From: Malachius bipustulatus
Lineage: Eukaryota > Arthropoda > Insecta > Coleoptera > Melyridae
DNA: 64,000 nucleotides
Direction: 5' to 3'
Assembly (NCBI GenBank): GCA_910589415.1
Contig: OU342630.1
Coordinates: 50,686,012 to 50,750,011 of the forward strand
Every line of letters starts with the position of its first letter. The stretch's first letter is position 1. Under the pieces are notes generated by a model. That model saw nothing but the letters and a program-made list of their open reading frames with translations, made no database searches and was not told the origin of the DNA. Below, one piece after another: positions 35,507-46,259 of the stretch. Made by a program: the position numbers and the translations under genes.

Positions 35507-37990
35507 ATATTGCAACATTTTTTTTTAATTTGTTAGTTGAGGTATCTACCTACTAATTTCTTCCTATCTATTACTTATAACTGCAAATAGTGTAGTTCTA
35601 GTTATGTAGAAAAATATCTTCCAAAAGAAAAGCATAGGTGCTGAAGTTGAAAATCAAATTTGTGTGATGGATATAAATGTGTTTAGTAATAACGATGACC
35701 AGGAAGATCTTGCAAAAACATATAAGGCGACTTTTTTCTTCTTCCATTTTTTAATTTCTGTAATAATTGATGAATCTATTTACTGAATGAATTTATTCTT
35801 TCTGTGTAACATTTTCTTTGACTGAACCAGTGAGATAAGTTGATAGCCAAAAGTATTATCTCTATATAGATTGTTTCTATCAAGGCTGAAGGGGACTACT
35901 TAAGGAATTCGAGAAGAATCAAGTAAAAATGATAATTAGAGTATAATTAATTTATATCTAAAAATTTCACAATAATACAATAATCCATGAAACTAAAACA
36001 TCTCTGATGTGATGTAACAACAACATTGTTATGTGAAAATACATTAGTCTGTGTTTTTTACAAGCGTATCTATTTGTTTTATTATCAAACAGGGATCCCA
36101 AAATTAATTATGGAGCATTTTGAAATTTGATTCAAATAAGTCCCTGCTAGCACAGTTTTTTTCTTTTATAATATTAATAGGTTGTAATGTATTCACAAAT
36201 GACAAAAATAAACAGTTCTGAATAGATATGGCTTTACAAATTTTGGGATACTGTAAGTTTAAATATAAATTCCAAATTTTTGAATATAAAAATAATTATC
36301 CAGGACAGCAATTGAGGTACATTAATTAATTTCTCAATTTTACTACAACTTTACATAATATTCGTGTATTCTAAATCATATTGTATTTTATTGTCAATCA
36401 AAATATTTGGGCTCATACACTCATTTAATTGTATAAAGTGCTCAACACATTGTGATCGTATACTGTGCGAATACTGAGTCTTGAATAAAGATGTATAATA
36501 TTTGCCTATGTAGAATATACATAGGCAAATTAGGGAGACTATCAGGTGCTACTTCAGTGAGTTCTCATAAATACCTATTTAATTTTTGATATGGTTACAA
36601 ACAATCCCATTGAAACAGTTTATCATATAGCTACTAAAGTCTATTTTTTATTTAGATGGACTTGTCAAACAGCTGTCAAGTTGGTACCCTGTGCAATCTT
36701 TAAACAGTAATTTTCATATTGTCGGATGGTAGCCTGTTTTCTTGACCTTGACAAAACATTTACGTTGTGACTAAAGTAACGGCAACATTCCCGATTCGGG
36801 TAAAGGCTATGACGTCACCTGCAAAACATGTTTCCTTGTTGTAAGTTGCACTGTTATAAAACACAAATAAAAAACTTCAAATCACTATATTTTCTTCGAA
36901 AATAGTCCTTTTTAGTAGTTACTCGTTTTTGAGGATCAATTTAACTGTTATATTTGGCATGACTATATCCAATGACGTATTGCGAAAACTAGGTCTCTTC
37001 ATTCGGTACTCTAGTCACAGCGAAACGCCAGAAACTTGAAAAGTTGAAGTTGTCAAATTGACAAACCAAATTATCAAATTCAAAATTATTAAAATGCTCA
37101 GGCATGTAATAAATTTATTTCAAAAGAAAGAAAGAATGAATCATCAAATGCTATAAACAATAGCAATTAAAAGATGTTTCTCCAGATTAAGAAAAAATAC
37201 AGTTTAATCAGATTCCTTGAGAAATTCTTAAAAAATTATTAAATAATGTAAGTACCTCTATTTGTCAATAATAGATCTTATATTTTCTACATTTTTACAT
37301 AAAACTAAGAAGGAATCGGTCTAATCCTACATACATAAGATTTATAAGAGTAAATAGCTAGGTACTTACACTTCGAAGTCTCTAAGATTTTCCAATTTAC
37401 CTCTAAAAATTGCGTTTATAGTTTTTCGAATTTAAAATTTTGAAATATAATGACATTTCAACTAATCGACATTAACCTAAATTAATTTAGTAACTATTCC
37501 AGTGACTATTTTAGTAAAAACTATCACCATTACCAACCTAATCAGTCTTGTTGCCAATCGTTCCCCTAGAATTTTGACTTGGTGGAATCCATCTAAATAA
37601 AAAATATAGTATAGTTATGATTAGCTTATGTAATGTATAAAGACACAGTATTCGCATCGTATATCAACAAGAAATAACAATAACAAAGCTTTCAACAGTT
37701 TCAAGCTTTGTACTTATTGTGCGCACAACAAATAAGCCTATGGTTACAGGTCTCAGGTCTATGCTGTACAAAATAAGAAAATATATTTAGCTGTGCGGCT
37801 GTGCCATATATTATTATATAACCATACTCTTTTTGATAACTAATATTCAGTCTCCAATCCATATCAAAACATCCCTAAATATAAGATAACAATAATATAG
37901 TTGATAATATTTTAAGTACCTTAGGTACATTACAGAAAAAGAGAGACCCTATCTAAAGTAGGTATATAGAATAAAATATTTCCATTAATT
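35507..37990. other. Intergenic, left of the TXN2/TMEM218 pair
   Basis: AT-rich, with no gene recognised. A 12-bp-arm hairpin (TTTGCCTATGT..ACATAGGCAAA) lies at about 36501-36530. Confidence 0.4.
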
Positions 37991-38452
37991 CTAACTACTA
38001 GTCTTTTTCTTTTCGAGTTTCTTCAGTAAATTCTCAATCATAGTAGCATCCACAAGGCCTACAAACTTATCAACGACAAGTCCACTTTGCACAGCGATAA
38101 CGGCAGGAACAGCTTTCACTTCAAACGTATGCGCCAATTCGGCATGATTTTCCACGTCGATAATGGCCAAGTCTATGTCCTCGTTATGCTCGACCATCTC
38201 GGTCATTTTAGGTGTCAAGATGTGACAAGGCTCGCACCATTCCGCATGAAAATTCACGATAACGGGTTTATCTGAATTCATAACTTTCAGTAGGAAGTCG
38301 CTGTTGTTCTTCACCTCGATTATCTTATTCATGACCGTCGAAGAGGACAGCAGTCTGACTCTTTTGACACAATCGAAAGCAGCGCTCCAAATGATGCGAT
38401 TTTGGAGACCGCTCTTCATTAGCGGTAAAATCTTTTTGCAAGGAACATCCAT
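37991..38452 (-). CDS. Trx2: Thioredoxin-2, mitochondrial
   Basis: A 153-residue thioredoxin: disulfide reductase feeding peroxiredoxin-3 in the mitochondrial matrix. The N-terminal 40 or so residues are Arg/Lys/Ser-rich with few acids (MKSGLQNRIIWSAAFDCVKR, then VRLLSSST), a typical import presequence. The domain follows with PVIVNFHAEWCEPC (active site at residues 72-76), the FHAEW strand and cis-proline loop KAVPAVIAV. The dithiol loop is CEPC rather than the usual CGPC. Translation may start at Met1 (38452) or Met12 (38419); the second gives a cleaner presequence. The upstream TMEM218 frame ends only 10 nt before Met1 on the same strand, so the two may share a transcript. No introns. Confidence 0.88.
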   Translation of the reverse strand: MDVPCKKILPLMKSGLQNRIIWSAAFDCVKRVRLLSSSTVMNKIIEVKNNSDFLLKVMNSDKPVIVNFHAEWCEPCHILTPKMTEMVEHNEDIDLAIIDVENHAELAHTFEVKAVPAVIAVQSGLVVDKFVGLVDATMIENLLKKLEKKKTSS

Positions 38453-38462
38453 TGTTATTGGT

Positions 38463-38822
38463 TCATTTAACGGGGTAAAACTGTTTCACCGGCTTCACTC
38501 GAACAGGAGCTATGCAGTAGAATACAAACACAGCAAGGCAACCTACCAAGGCACTTATAATCAGGACTGTCAGGGTGATGTTCTTGTAGAGGAGTGTGTG
38601 GTCTCTTATTAGAACTTCATCCACAATTTTTCCATCTTGATATGGTTGCTCGGTGGGAATGAGAACTAGAATAACTGATAATAGTGTAGCTGCTAACAAA
38701 ATTACCCAACCGATATTGCTTTGATATTTCACACCAAGGATGAAGGAACCCAGGGCAATTAGCCAAATTATTATCAAGATAAGAATTCCTATCCCAATTC
38801 CGGGATTACCTATCGTTGCCAT
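38463..38822 (-). CDS. Tmem218: Transmembrane protein 218
   Basis: A 119-residue protein with three hydrophobic segments at about residues 8-30, 37-56 and 81-106, close to the 115 of human TMEM218. Family-like features are the GIGIGILILIIIWLIA start, the LIPTE turn after the second segment, the KIVDEVLIRDH block before the third, and a C-terminal VFYCIAPVRVKPVK. TMEM218 is a small transition-zone protein of cilia, linked to TMEM67 and the MKS module, and is mutated in human ciliopathies. In an insect it would act in sensory neurons or sperm. It is uninterrupted by introns and directly upstream of Trx2. Identification is by remembered similarity; topology and length agree. Confidence 0.75.
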   Translation of the reverse strand: MATIGNPGIGIGILILIIIWLIALGSFILGVKYQSNIGWVILLAATLLSVILVLIPTEQPYQDGKIVDEVLIRDHTLLYKNITLTVLIISALVGCLAVFVFYCIAPVRVKPVKQFYPVK

Positions 38823-39048
38823 AATTTTGAGATATGATCAATGACATTAGTGATAGCGACTTCGTCTTGAGAAAATCAACGTCTTATTATTCTACTTCTA
38901 CGTCACGCATCAATGAATAGTGAAGTGACAAACCAAACCATAGAATAAGAAAGAATTTATAATTTATGCGAATAGAAAAAATTCACCACACATGCTTACC
39001 AAAAAATTGGAAATTAATACCATTAACCATTGCTTTTGCTATTAGTGC
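38823..39048. other. TMEM218 5' flank
   Basis: Likely promoter region for the minus-strand TMEM218/Trx2 pair. No core promoter motif is confident. Confidence 0.3.
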
Positions 39049-39461
39049 CAGTGATGTATGTGCCATAATATAATATAATTCTATAATAATTTACCTATGC
39101 TTCACACGATTCTTTAGCGGTAACCGGTAAAGAATTCATTCTTTACATGGACCGTCTTTAAGGTAAAGAATGCGTAAAGAATGTAAACAATATAATAAAG
39201 TTTTGACTGCTACCAAATCTATCGTGTGTGGTGATGGTGGGATTCCAATTGCTATGAACATAAAACATAATTAAATAACAAAAACAATTATAATTCAAGT
39301 AACAAATTAAACATCAAAGTAAAACCAAAACAACATAAAACATAACCCTGTTTTCTAATATTTACATTCTTTACGTCTTCTCTTCTTTACATTTGTACGC
39401 ATTCTTTACGTCAAACTCAAACGTAGGAAATTAATTCTTTACGCGCAAAGGCACATCACTG
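39049..39461. mobile_element. hAT-like MITE (CAGTGATG ends), 413 bp
   Basis: Starts CAGTGATGTATGTGCC and ends GGCACATCACTG, giving imperfect terminal inverted repeats that begin CAGTG, the usual hAT tip. The interior repeats ATTCTTTAC/GTAAAGAAT words in both orientations. No matching 8-bp target duplication is visible, which weakens the superfamily call. It lies about 225 bp upstream of the TMEM218 start codon. Confidence 0.5.
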
Positions 39462-39479
39462 GTTTACTATACCCCCGCC

Positions 39480-39667
39480 CAGACCTGGGCAAAGCCCTCG
39501 ACAAAAGAGCTCGAAGCCGCAAAAGTCCCAAGCCCTGTTAAAAAGGAGTTGAAAGTCCAAAGCCACAATTCCTTTTTAAACATAAACAGCTTTGCGATTC
39601 CCAATTCACTTAAAAAGGAATTGCAGTGGAAGCCACAAGCCCTTTTGTAAAGGATTTGAAACTCTAT
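39480..39667. repeat. AAGCC/TTTTTAAAAAGG-type degenerate repeat, left block
   Basis: Short words such as AAGCCCTT, AAAGCCACAA and TTTTTAAAAAGGA recur irregularly. The same vocabulary returns at 40741-41190, so the palindrome at 39668-40720 probably landed inside one repeat tract. Confidence 0.45.
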
Positions 39668-40720
39668 TATACAGGGTGTTAACTACCAAACTAGTACAAG
39701 ATAAAGGAGGTGATTCTACGACTTATTCTAAGAAAAAAAATTCCTATTAAACATGGGTCCGCAAACGCACCGTTTTCGAGATGCAGGGTGTTCAAAAAAA
39801 TGTTTTTTTTTACTTTTTTTGCAATATCTCAAGAATCGTTTGAGCTACAGGCTCCAGCTTTTGTACAGATTTTTATAATAATAACAGCTACTTTTAAGGC
39901 TCAAAACTAATGATGTTTTAAGATATGCCAGTGGTGGAGATTTTAGGGTTGCGTAAGGGTTTCACCCCCCTATACGGCACTGGAAAAATTGTCATTTCGA
40001 GAGCAAATTTCAAAGCGCCAATTATTTTTTTACACAAAAAAGTACTCCTGGTCAAAAGCTGTAGAAGCCACCATTCTCGAGAAAAAAAGGCATTTTATGA
40101 TCAAAAACGTACAAAATTCAACATCAACAGAAACATAGTTGTTTTATTTTATTTATTATGCGCATTTATTCTAGACGAAGTTGAAAACAATCTGGCTACA
40201 AGCGCAAGAAAAATAGGTGTAAATTTGAATTTGTGCCATTTTACAGTACGGAAAATTTTGAAAATAAATTTTTTGTTCACGTTGAATTCTGTACTTTTTT
40301 GATCAAAAAATGCCTTTTTTCTCGAGAACGGTGGCTTCTACGCAGCTTTTGACCAGGAGTACTTTTTTGTGTAAAAAACATTGGCGCTTTGAAATTTGCT
40401 CTCAAAATGACAATTTTTCCACTGCTGTAAAAGTTAGGGGGGGTGAAACCCTTAAGCAACCCTAAAATCTCCACCACTGGCATATCTTTTATTAGAATAT
40501 TATTTTGGAGCCTTAAAAGTGGCCATTATTAATGTAAAAATCTGTACAAAAGCTGGAGCCTGTAGCTCAAACGTTTCTTGAGATATCGCAAAAAAAGTAA
40601 GAAAAAAAACATTTTTTTTATCTCAAAAACGGTGCGTTTGTGGACCCATGTTAATAGGAATTTTTTTTCTTAGAATAAGTTTTCGTAGAATAACCTCCTT
40701 TATTTGTAACACCCTGTATA
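39668..40720. mobile_element. 1.05-kb palindromic element with TATACAGGGTGTT ends (family C)
   Basis: The left arm begins TATACAGGGTGTTAACTACC and the right arm ends GTAACACCCTGTATA. The arms, about 450 bp each, share AGGAGGTGATTCTACG-like, ATTCCTATTAAACATGGGTC, AGATATGCCAGTGGTGGAGA and GTACTCCTGGTCAAAAGC in inverted order. The arm sequence is unrelated to families A and B. It has no transposase frame; the ORFs at 39925-40302 and 40277-40483 are arm-internal. Confidence 0.75.
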
Positions 40721-40740
40721 GGGGGGTGGAAGTTCTACAA

Positions 40741-40880
40741 AGAAGCTTCAAGCCCTTGAAAAGAACTTCAAGCCCTTGAAAAGAACTTCAAGTCCTTGAA
40801 AAGAACTTCAAGTCCTTGAAAAGAACTTCAAGTCCTTGATAATAGTTTCAAGTCCTTGAAAGTAGCTTGAAATCCTGTAT
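40741..40880. repeat. 20-bp minisatellite, about seven units
   Basis: Unit AAGAACTTCAAGTCCTTGAA, repeated head-to-tail about seven times, with C/T variation at one position (AAGCCCTTGAA in the first units) and decay in the last two. Each unit contains the near-palindrome TTCAAG..CTTGAA. Related words continue to 41190. Confidence 0.85.
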
Positions 40881-41391
40881 TTTTAATATCTTGCCGCCGA
40901 GATTCAAATCGACAAAAAATTGCGACAAATTATGCCCTCAAAAAATTGATAATCGCCGCTCAAATAAGATCACATTCTTATTCCGAAACTTTGTTTTAAG
41001 GAGCTTCTTTTTCTCTTCCTTTATAAACGAGCTTTGGAATTGCAAAGGCAAAAGGGCTTCGATATACCTTCTGAAGGCTAGCCCTCAAGAGCTTTGAAAG
41101 CCCTCAAAAGGAATTGAAGCTTTTTTTGGATTCACAATTCCAAAGTTCTTTTATAAAGGAATTCAAGCCCAAAGCCACAAGCCCAAATTCCAAAATAATA
41201 CACCACTTCAAACATTAGTATTTTATTTATCAACACCACTTCTGGATATGATCGATTACACCTCTAATAATCTGTAAGGTTGCCTGAATTTTGTAGATGG
41301 GGCAAGCATGTGCTCCTCAATAAAAAAAATTATGTCACCTACCTACTTTTTATTAGATAAAAGAATAGTACAAGAATAAAAACCACTACTT

Positions 41392-42207
41392 TCAACTTTG
41401 ATGTTCTTTTCTTTTTTCCTTCCCTCTCAAAATTGCTGCTTTGAATAACTTACAATACAATTCAATAGAGGCTGGTGAATCGTCATTTCCAGGAACAGGG
41501 TACGTAATTAAATTAGGATTGCAATTGGAATCAACAATACCGATAGTTGCAATCGCCATCTTAGCAGAGTCTCTCACTGCTGTATGCTGCACAAGCACAT
41601 CGTTCAACGTATTAAGAAAAATGCACAGATCTGGTAACCGTGTGACAGCCCCGAATTGCTTGTTCGCGTTGGTAAAAATTCCACCTCTCCAAATTCGCGT
41701 GTGTGCAAATTCCCCACACTCGAGTGCCGTCCTCTCCACAATGTGTGAATTTTGAGCTCCTCGCAGGAAAAACAAGATCACGCCATCCCTGTAAGCAACG
41801 TGAGCGGCAATGTTGAGCGCTTGTCTCAGATATTCAGCCGTTTTGTCCAGATCAAAAATAATGTGGCCCAGCCTGCTTCCGTAAATAAAGGGGGTCATTC
41901 GTTCGTCTAGGGAACCATCTCGGTGCCCGTAATGCACTCTGGCGTTGAATAAATCTTTGACGGTAAATAAGTTGTGAACTTTGAAATAGTCCGGGTCGGT
42001 TAGGACTTCTTCATTGATAGCCTTTTTCTTGGCACCTAAACATAGAAAAATATTACAATAAAAGCTTTGATTTAAACATTTTTTAACATTCATACTTGGT
42101 TGTATTTCTTTTTCCTGTAAAACTGTCGAATAAGGTAGGCATCGCGTTATACTGCAGAGATTTCTTTCAGATATTCTGCATAGTTTTAGAATTTGATTCA
42201 TCTTCAC
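41392..42207 (-). CDS. mRpS2: Mitochondrial ribosomal protein S2 (uS2m)
   Basis: Small-subunit mitoribosomal protein of the bacterial S2 family. The whole span is open, but I infer a 60-nt in-frame intron at 42095-42036 (GTATGA...TGTTTAG), because its reading (MNVKKCLNQSFYCNIFLCLG) is foreign to the family. Removing it joins IQPS to AKKKAINEE. The product is about 251 residues: presequence (1-35), then S2 core with LFNARVHYGHRDG, DERMTPFIYGSRLGHIIFDL, the FFLRGAQNSHIVE turn, HTRIWRGGIFTN and LPDLCIFLN near residue 180. A minus-strand AATAAA lies 38 nt past the stop (41354-41349). The start follows in-frame stops upstream. Confidence 0.9.
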   Translation of the reverse strand: MKMNQILKLCRISERNLCSITRCLPYSTVLQEKEIQPSMNVKKCLNQSFYCNIFLCLGAKKKAINEEVLTDPDYFKVHNLFTVKDLFNARVHYGHRDGSLDERMTPFIYGSRLGHIIFDLDKTAEYLRQALNIAAHVAYRDGVILFFLRGAQNSHIVERTALECGEFAHTRIWRGGIFTNANKQFGAVTRLPDLCIFLNTLNDVLVQHTAVRDSAKMAIATIGIVDSNCNPNLITYPVPGNDDSPASIELYCKLFKAAILRGKEKRKEHQS

Positions 42208-43983
42208 ATAAATGCTAATAAATGAGAAATTTAAAATAATTCAACTATTATTGGTGTTTTATTAATACTTAATTTTTTTTTTAGGTTTTAGTTTTTTTTT
42301 ACCTCCTTGCTAAAGCGCCGATTACAGGGCGACACTTCGCATGCGCAATACACATTTCGTAACTCCAAATGGTGACTTTGAAATATAAAGTTTATTTTAC
42401 CACATTGAGATAGAGATAACTAGCACTGAAGAACCTGGGGGTTGGTTATTTTTGGTAATTGTTTGTTTTTTTTATAAAATTTCAAGAAAATTATACGAAC
42501 ATAAATTTATTATTACTACAGTTAACGGTGCTATATCATCGGTCTCTTTTGCCTGCCTATTTGAATAATTGAGGTTAGATAGTTTTCAAACTGACAATTC
42601 TGACAATTAAGAATTTACAAAGGATTCTTCTTTTTTGCGTGATCATTATTATCTTACTATATTTCACTGGCAGCTACTTACAAAAAAGCCCTATAGTACT
42701 AAGCTGGACTCGATTGCTATAGTAAAATACTATTCATTTAATACGGCTGACTCTGAAGTTAAACTTCAAATTTTTTATTTAATGTAAATATATGTGCACT
42801 ACGTTGTTTGCGTTATTAGGTTACAGTTTTCAAGAAACTTAAATTCCGTTGGTGTTCATAGTTTATGTTATTTGGTCAACCAAATTACCTTTTCAAATTT
42901 AAACTTAGAAAATAAAGTTGCAAAATTCAAGCTGTTGTTGAACTGTAAAGTGGTGTACTTTTAGTAATCGTTGTAACGTGTAAGCAAAGAAAAACGTCAT
43001 TTAGGTATGCTTTTTGGAAAAAAAATTCTGATATTGATTCTGTAAAACACTAAACTATTAGAAATCTTTAATTTAATTTATTCTCTACATTATATAGGGC
43101 GTTTACTGCATGTAAGCTTGACGAAACTTTGCAGGCTAATTCTGCAGATTAAAATAATGAAACAATTTTATATTACCTACACTGTCTGGTAGCATTTCCT
43201 AAAGAAATATATACGCATGCTGTTTCGAAGTTTACAAAATTGCATTTTAAAAATTTAGGAAACAATGAAAATAAAGAACGTAAATATGGTTGAAAATAAT
43301 GTAATAAATAAAATTACAATATATTAAAAGGACTGTTCAAAGGGCCGCCCTCCTGCAGCAATATTTGCATGACAGCGCCTGAGCATATATCTTGCACGCT
43401 CTATAAACTCAACACTTCAAAATTCTGAATATGCTATACCTTCTTGTCTGTACCCTCGTTCTGCATTAGAAATGAAAAAAAATACAAGCATGGTATTGTA
43501 TTTCATTATTTTAAGCCATAGTTAAAGATAAATTATGTATTTTCATTGTTTCAAAAGTTTTTAAAATGCAATTCTTGAAACTTTGAAAGTGTATATCTTT
43601 CTTAGGAAGTGCTTTCGGACATCCTGTATATTTTTGGGGTATTGTTTAATCTAAAGAATCGACCTGTAAGTGTGACCAAACAACATTTTGTATACTGGCA
43701 TCGATGTTTCGACGCATGCGTAGTTAATATGTTTAGATACCTTTTAGTACATTCTTTATTCTTTACCATTTTTTATTATGTTGGCTGCACTCGACTGTTG
43801 AATTATTGCTTTGTAGTCTATGGTACCTCTGTCAAACATCGTCATTTTAAATCAAGACGCGACAAAAATCAATGTACTGTGATTTTATTTTAAATTTAAA
43901 TAAATAAACATTTTAACAATGTAATGAACAACATAATTATAGTAAAAAGAGAATAAATTTAAAATGTTTCTCGAATTTTCAAT
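42208..43983. other. Intergenic between mRpS2 and ARL13B (divergent)
   Basis: The two genes diverge, so both promoters lie here. A GGACATCCTGTATATTTTTG word at 43617 looks like a stray TATACAGG-type terminus. No other gene was recognised; the 43609-43893 frame shows no motif. Confidence 0.4.
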
Positions 43984-46259
43984 ATGGGAAATTTGTGCTG
44001 CGCCAAGAAACGAAAGAAGAAGTAAAAATTGTAATGTTTTTCATTGGAAAGTTGAATACAAACAAATATTTTTCAGCAAAATTGTGGTGCTCCTAATCGG
44101 TTTGGACAATGCCGGAAAAACTGTCGCTGTTAGAGGACTAGCTGGGGAATCCACTGATTCCGTAGTGCCCACTGTGGGCTTCTCAGTAATACATTTGAAA
44201 CATTTACAATATTCTGTCAATATATTTGACTTGGGAGGTGGACCCAGTATAAGAGGGATTTGGGATAAATATTTTGTTGATGTAAGTATAATTATTATTA
44301 TTGCAATGAAATGATATATTTATATAATATTCCAGCACAATTTTCAAAATCAACCTGCTTTAAATACCTATGTGTTTTCAATTTCGTTATCGTTTCATAT
44401 ATTTTTTTTTAAGTTATGCCTAATAATAAAAATAAAATAAGGGTTGATAAACGATTAACAACTATCAAACGATAAGAGAATGTTGAAAAGAAACCAGGAA
44501 AAATCTGGAAAAAATTTTCTTTATATCTTTCTCAAAATTATAGAAAATTTAAAACCTCTATGCCTTCATCTTTGGAGGACCTTAACTTGAAAACGAAACA
44601 TTTTCCAGACATTTTCACATTGAGAATTTTTCTTCCAAATGTGACAAAAACAAAACGCAAGTTACTAAAAAAATTAAAAACACACTATTAGCTTTTTAAA
44701 TGAGACCCTCTATGAGTTTATAATATATGAATTAGGTACATTATAATTTGTAGGATTGTATCCTAATAATAAAATAAGGGCAATAATAAGAAACTATCAA
44801 AAGAGTCGGTTTTATTATTGCATGGATCTTTCAAATGGTCATTAGGGATGAAAAATTGAGAAGTGCTTTTATTAAATTAGAGGTTGGAAATTGAAGATAG
44901 GGGAGAAACTGCACCCTTTATTTAGTTTTTTTAATTATATCTCAAAAACGCATAAAAATTCAGATATAGTTAATAGGGAATTTTTTTTTTGTAGAATTTG
45001 TAGATAATGCGACTTTACATTGAAATAGTTTATTTAAAAAATTTTGTAAAAATATCTTGGGTCAAAAAGATTTATAAGTTTTTTTTTTCACTTTATTCCA
45101 TATAACTTTTTTCTGAGTAGAGATAGAGGTATAGGCATTTGCTAATACTACTAGTAAAAAGCCTTTTGCTTCAGGTATATAAATAAAATAGTACAATGAC
45201 TCGACCTGTATACAATAATTATGTTTGTGAGGAATTAATCAATGTTATAAAAAAAATTTTTTTTAGGCACATGGCATAATTTTTGTAATCGATTCAAGTG
45301 ATGTGGATCGTTTAGGTGAAGTGAAGTCTGTCTTAGAGAATGTACTATCACATGAGAAAGTTGCAGGGAAACCCATGTTAATATTAGCGAATAAACAGGA
45401 CAATGAATACGCCCTGGATGAAGTCGACCTAGTAGAAAGACTCCACCTGGAAGAGCTCGTCAATAAACAGCAATGCCCCACTCTGGTGGAATGCTGCGCA
45501 GCCACAGTCACCGGAAATAAAACCAAAGTTGATCCAGGCATTAAAAAAGGTTACAGTTGGTTATTATCCTACATTGTAGCCAACTACAAAACTCTAAACG
45601 GCCGTGTAGAAGAAGACACGCAGCAACAACAAGAGCTCGATAGACAAATACTCGCAGAGAAAATCGAAAGAATCAAGATCCAAAAACAGAGAGAAATGAA
45701 CAACGATGAGGACGTGATAGAGTCTTACTCGGAGTACACGAAGAAAAACAATCGTTCGATATTCAATAAAAAAATCATGGCGAATAAAGTGGGGGTTGTG
45801 GATTCGTCAAGAATACCTCAGAGCGCCAGTAGTAGTAACGGATATATATTTTCGCATCATTCGGTTGAACAGAGACCGAAATCGGCAACCCAAGCCGTTC
45901 GACAGCATCTGCTAGTAAACGCCGAGAATGAGAGTACGGCCAAGGTTTGGGTGTCAAATAAGAAAGTTGTGGAACAGAATAAGAGAAAGATGTCACGTTC
46001 GGCAGGTACGAGGAGGAAAGAACGTAGTCTGGCTAGAAGAAATTTGAGATCGGCCGGTGATTCGGTGTTTGTGATTAACAAAGCTCTTGAGAGTGTACAT
46101 GTGGCCGGACCCAGTGGTGACGATTTTGAAATGACAAATTTTGGAAAATTTCCCTCGGCAAATAATCACATTACAACAAAAACAAACGTGCCTTTTAATA
46201 ATGGTAAATTATCTAATGGACATCAGACACAGGGAATCACAATGATAGATGTAGAATAG
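43984..46259 (+). CDS. Arl13b: ADP-ribosylation factor-like 13B
   Basis: Ciliary membrane GTPase that serves as exchange factor for ARL3 and sorts cilium proteins. Three exons: 43984-44021, 44077-44281 and 45267-46259, all GT-AG, giving 410 residues (human 428). The start MGNLCCAKKRKK places Gly2 and Cys5/Cys6 for lipidation; an upstream ATG at 43964 is in a wrong frame and joins only by reading through the 55-nt intron. The GTPase motifs are GLDNAGKT (G1), VPTVGFS (G2), FDLGGG (G3, in place of the usual WDxGGQ, as in ARL13B) and ANKQD (G4). IRGIWDKYF after G3 is diagnostic. A coiled coil (about 190-225) and a disordered basic tail follow. No clear RVxP ciliary signal was found. AATAAA lies near 46333. 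Confidence 0.9.

Noticed and set aside
38304..38612. Plus-strand frame of 102 codons across Trx2/TMEM218
   Set aside because: Antisense shadow of two recognised minus-strand genes.
43964..44076. Longer ARL13B N-terminus starting MFLEFSIWEICAAP
   Set aside because: It depends on reading through a GTAAAA...TTTTCAG intron and is in a different frame from MGNLCC; family N-termini are short and cysteine-bearing.
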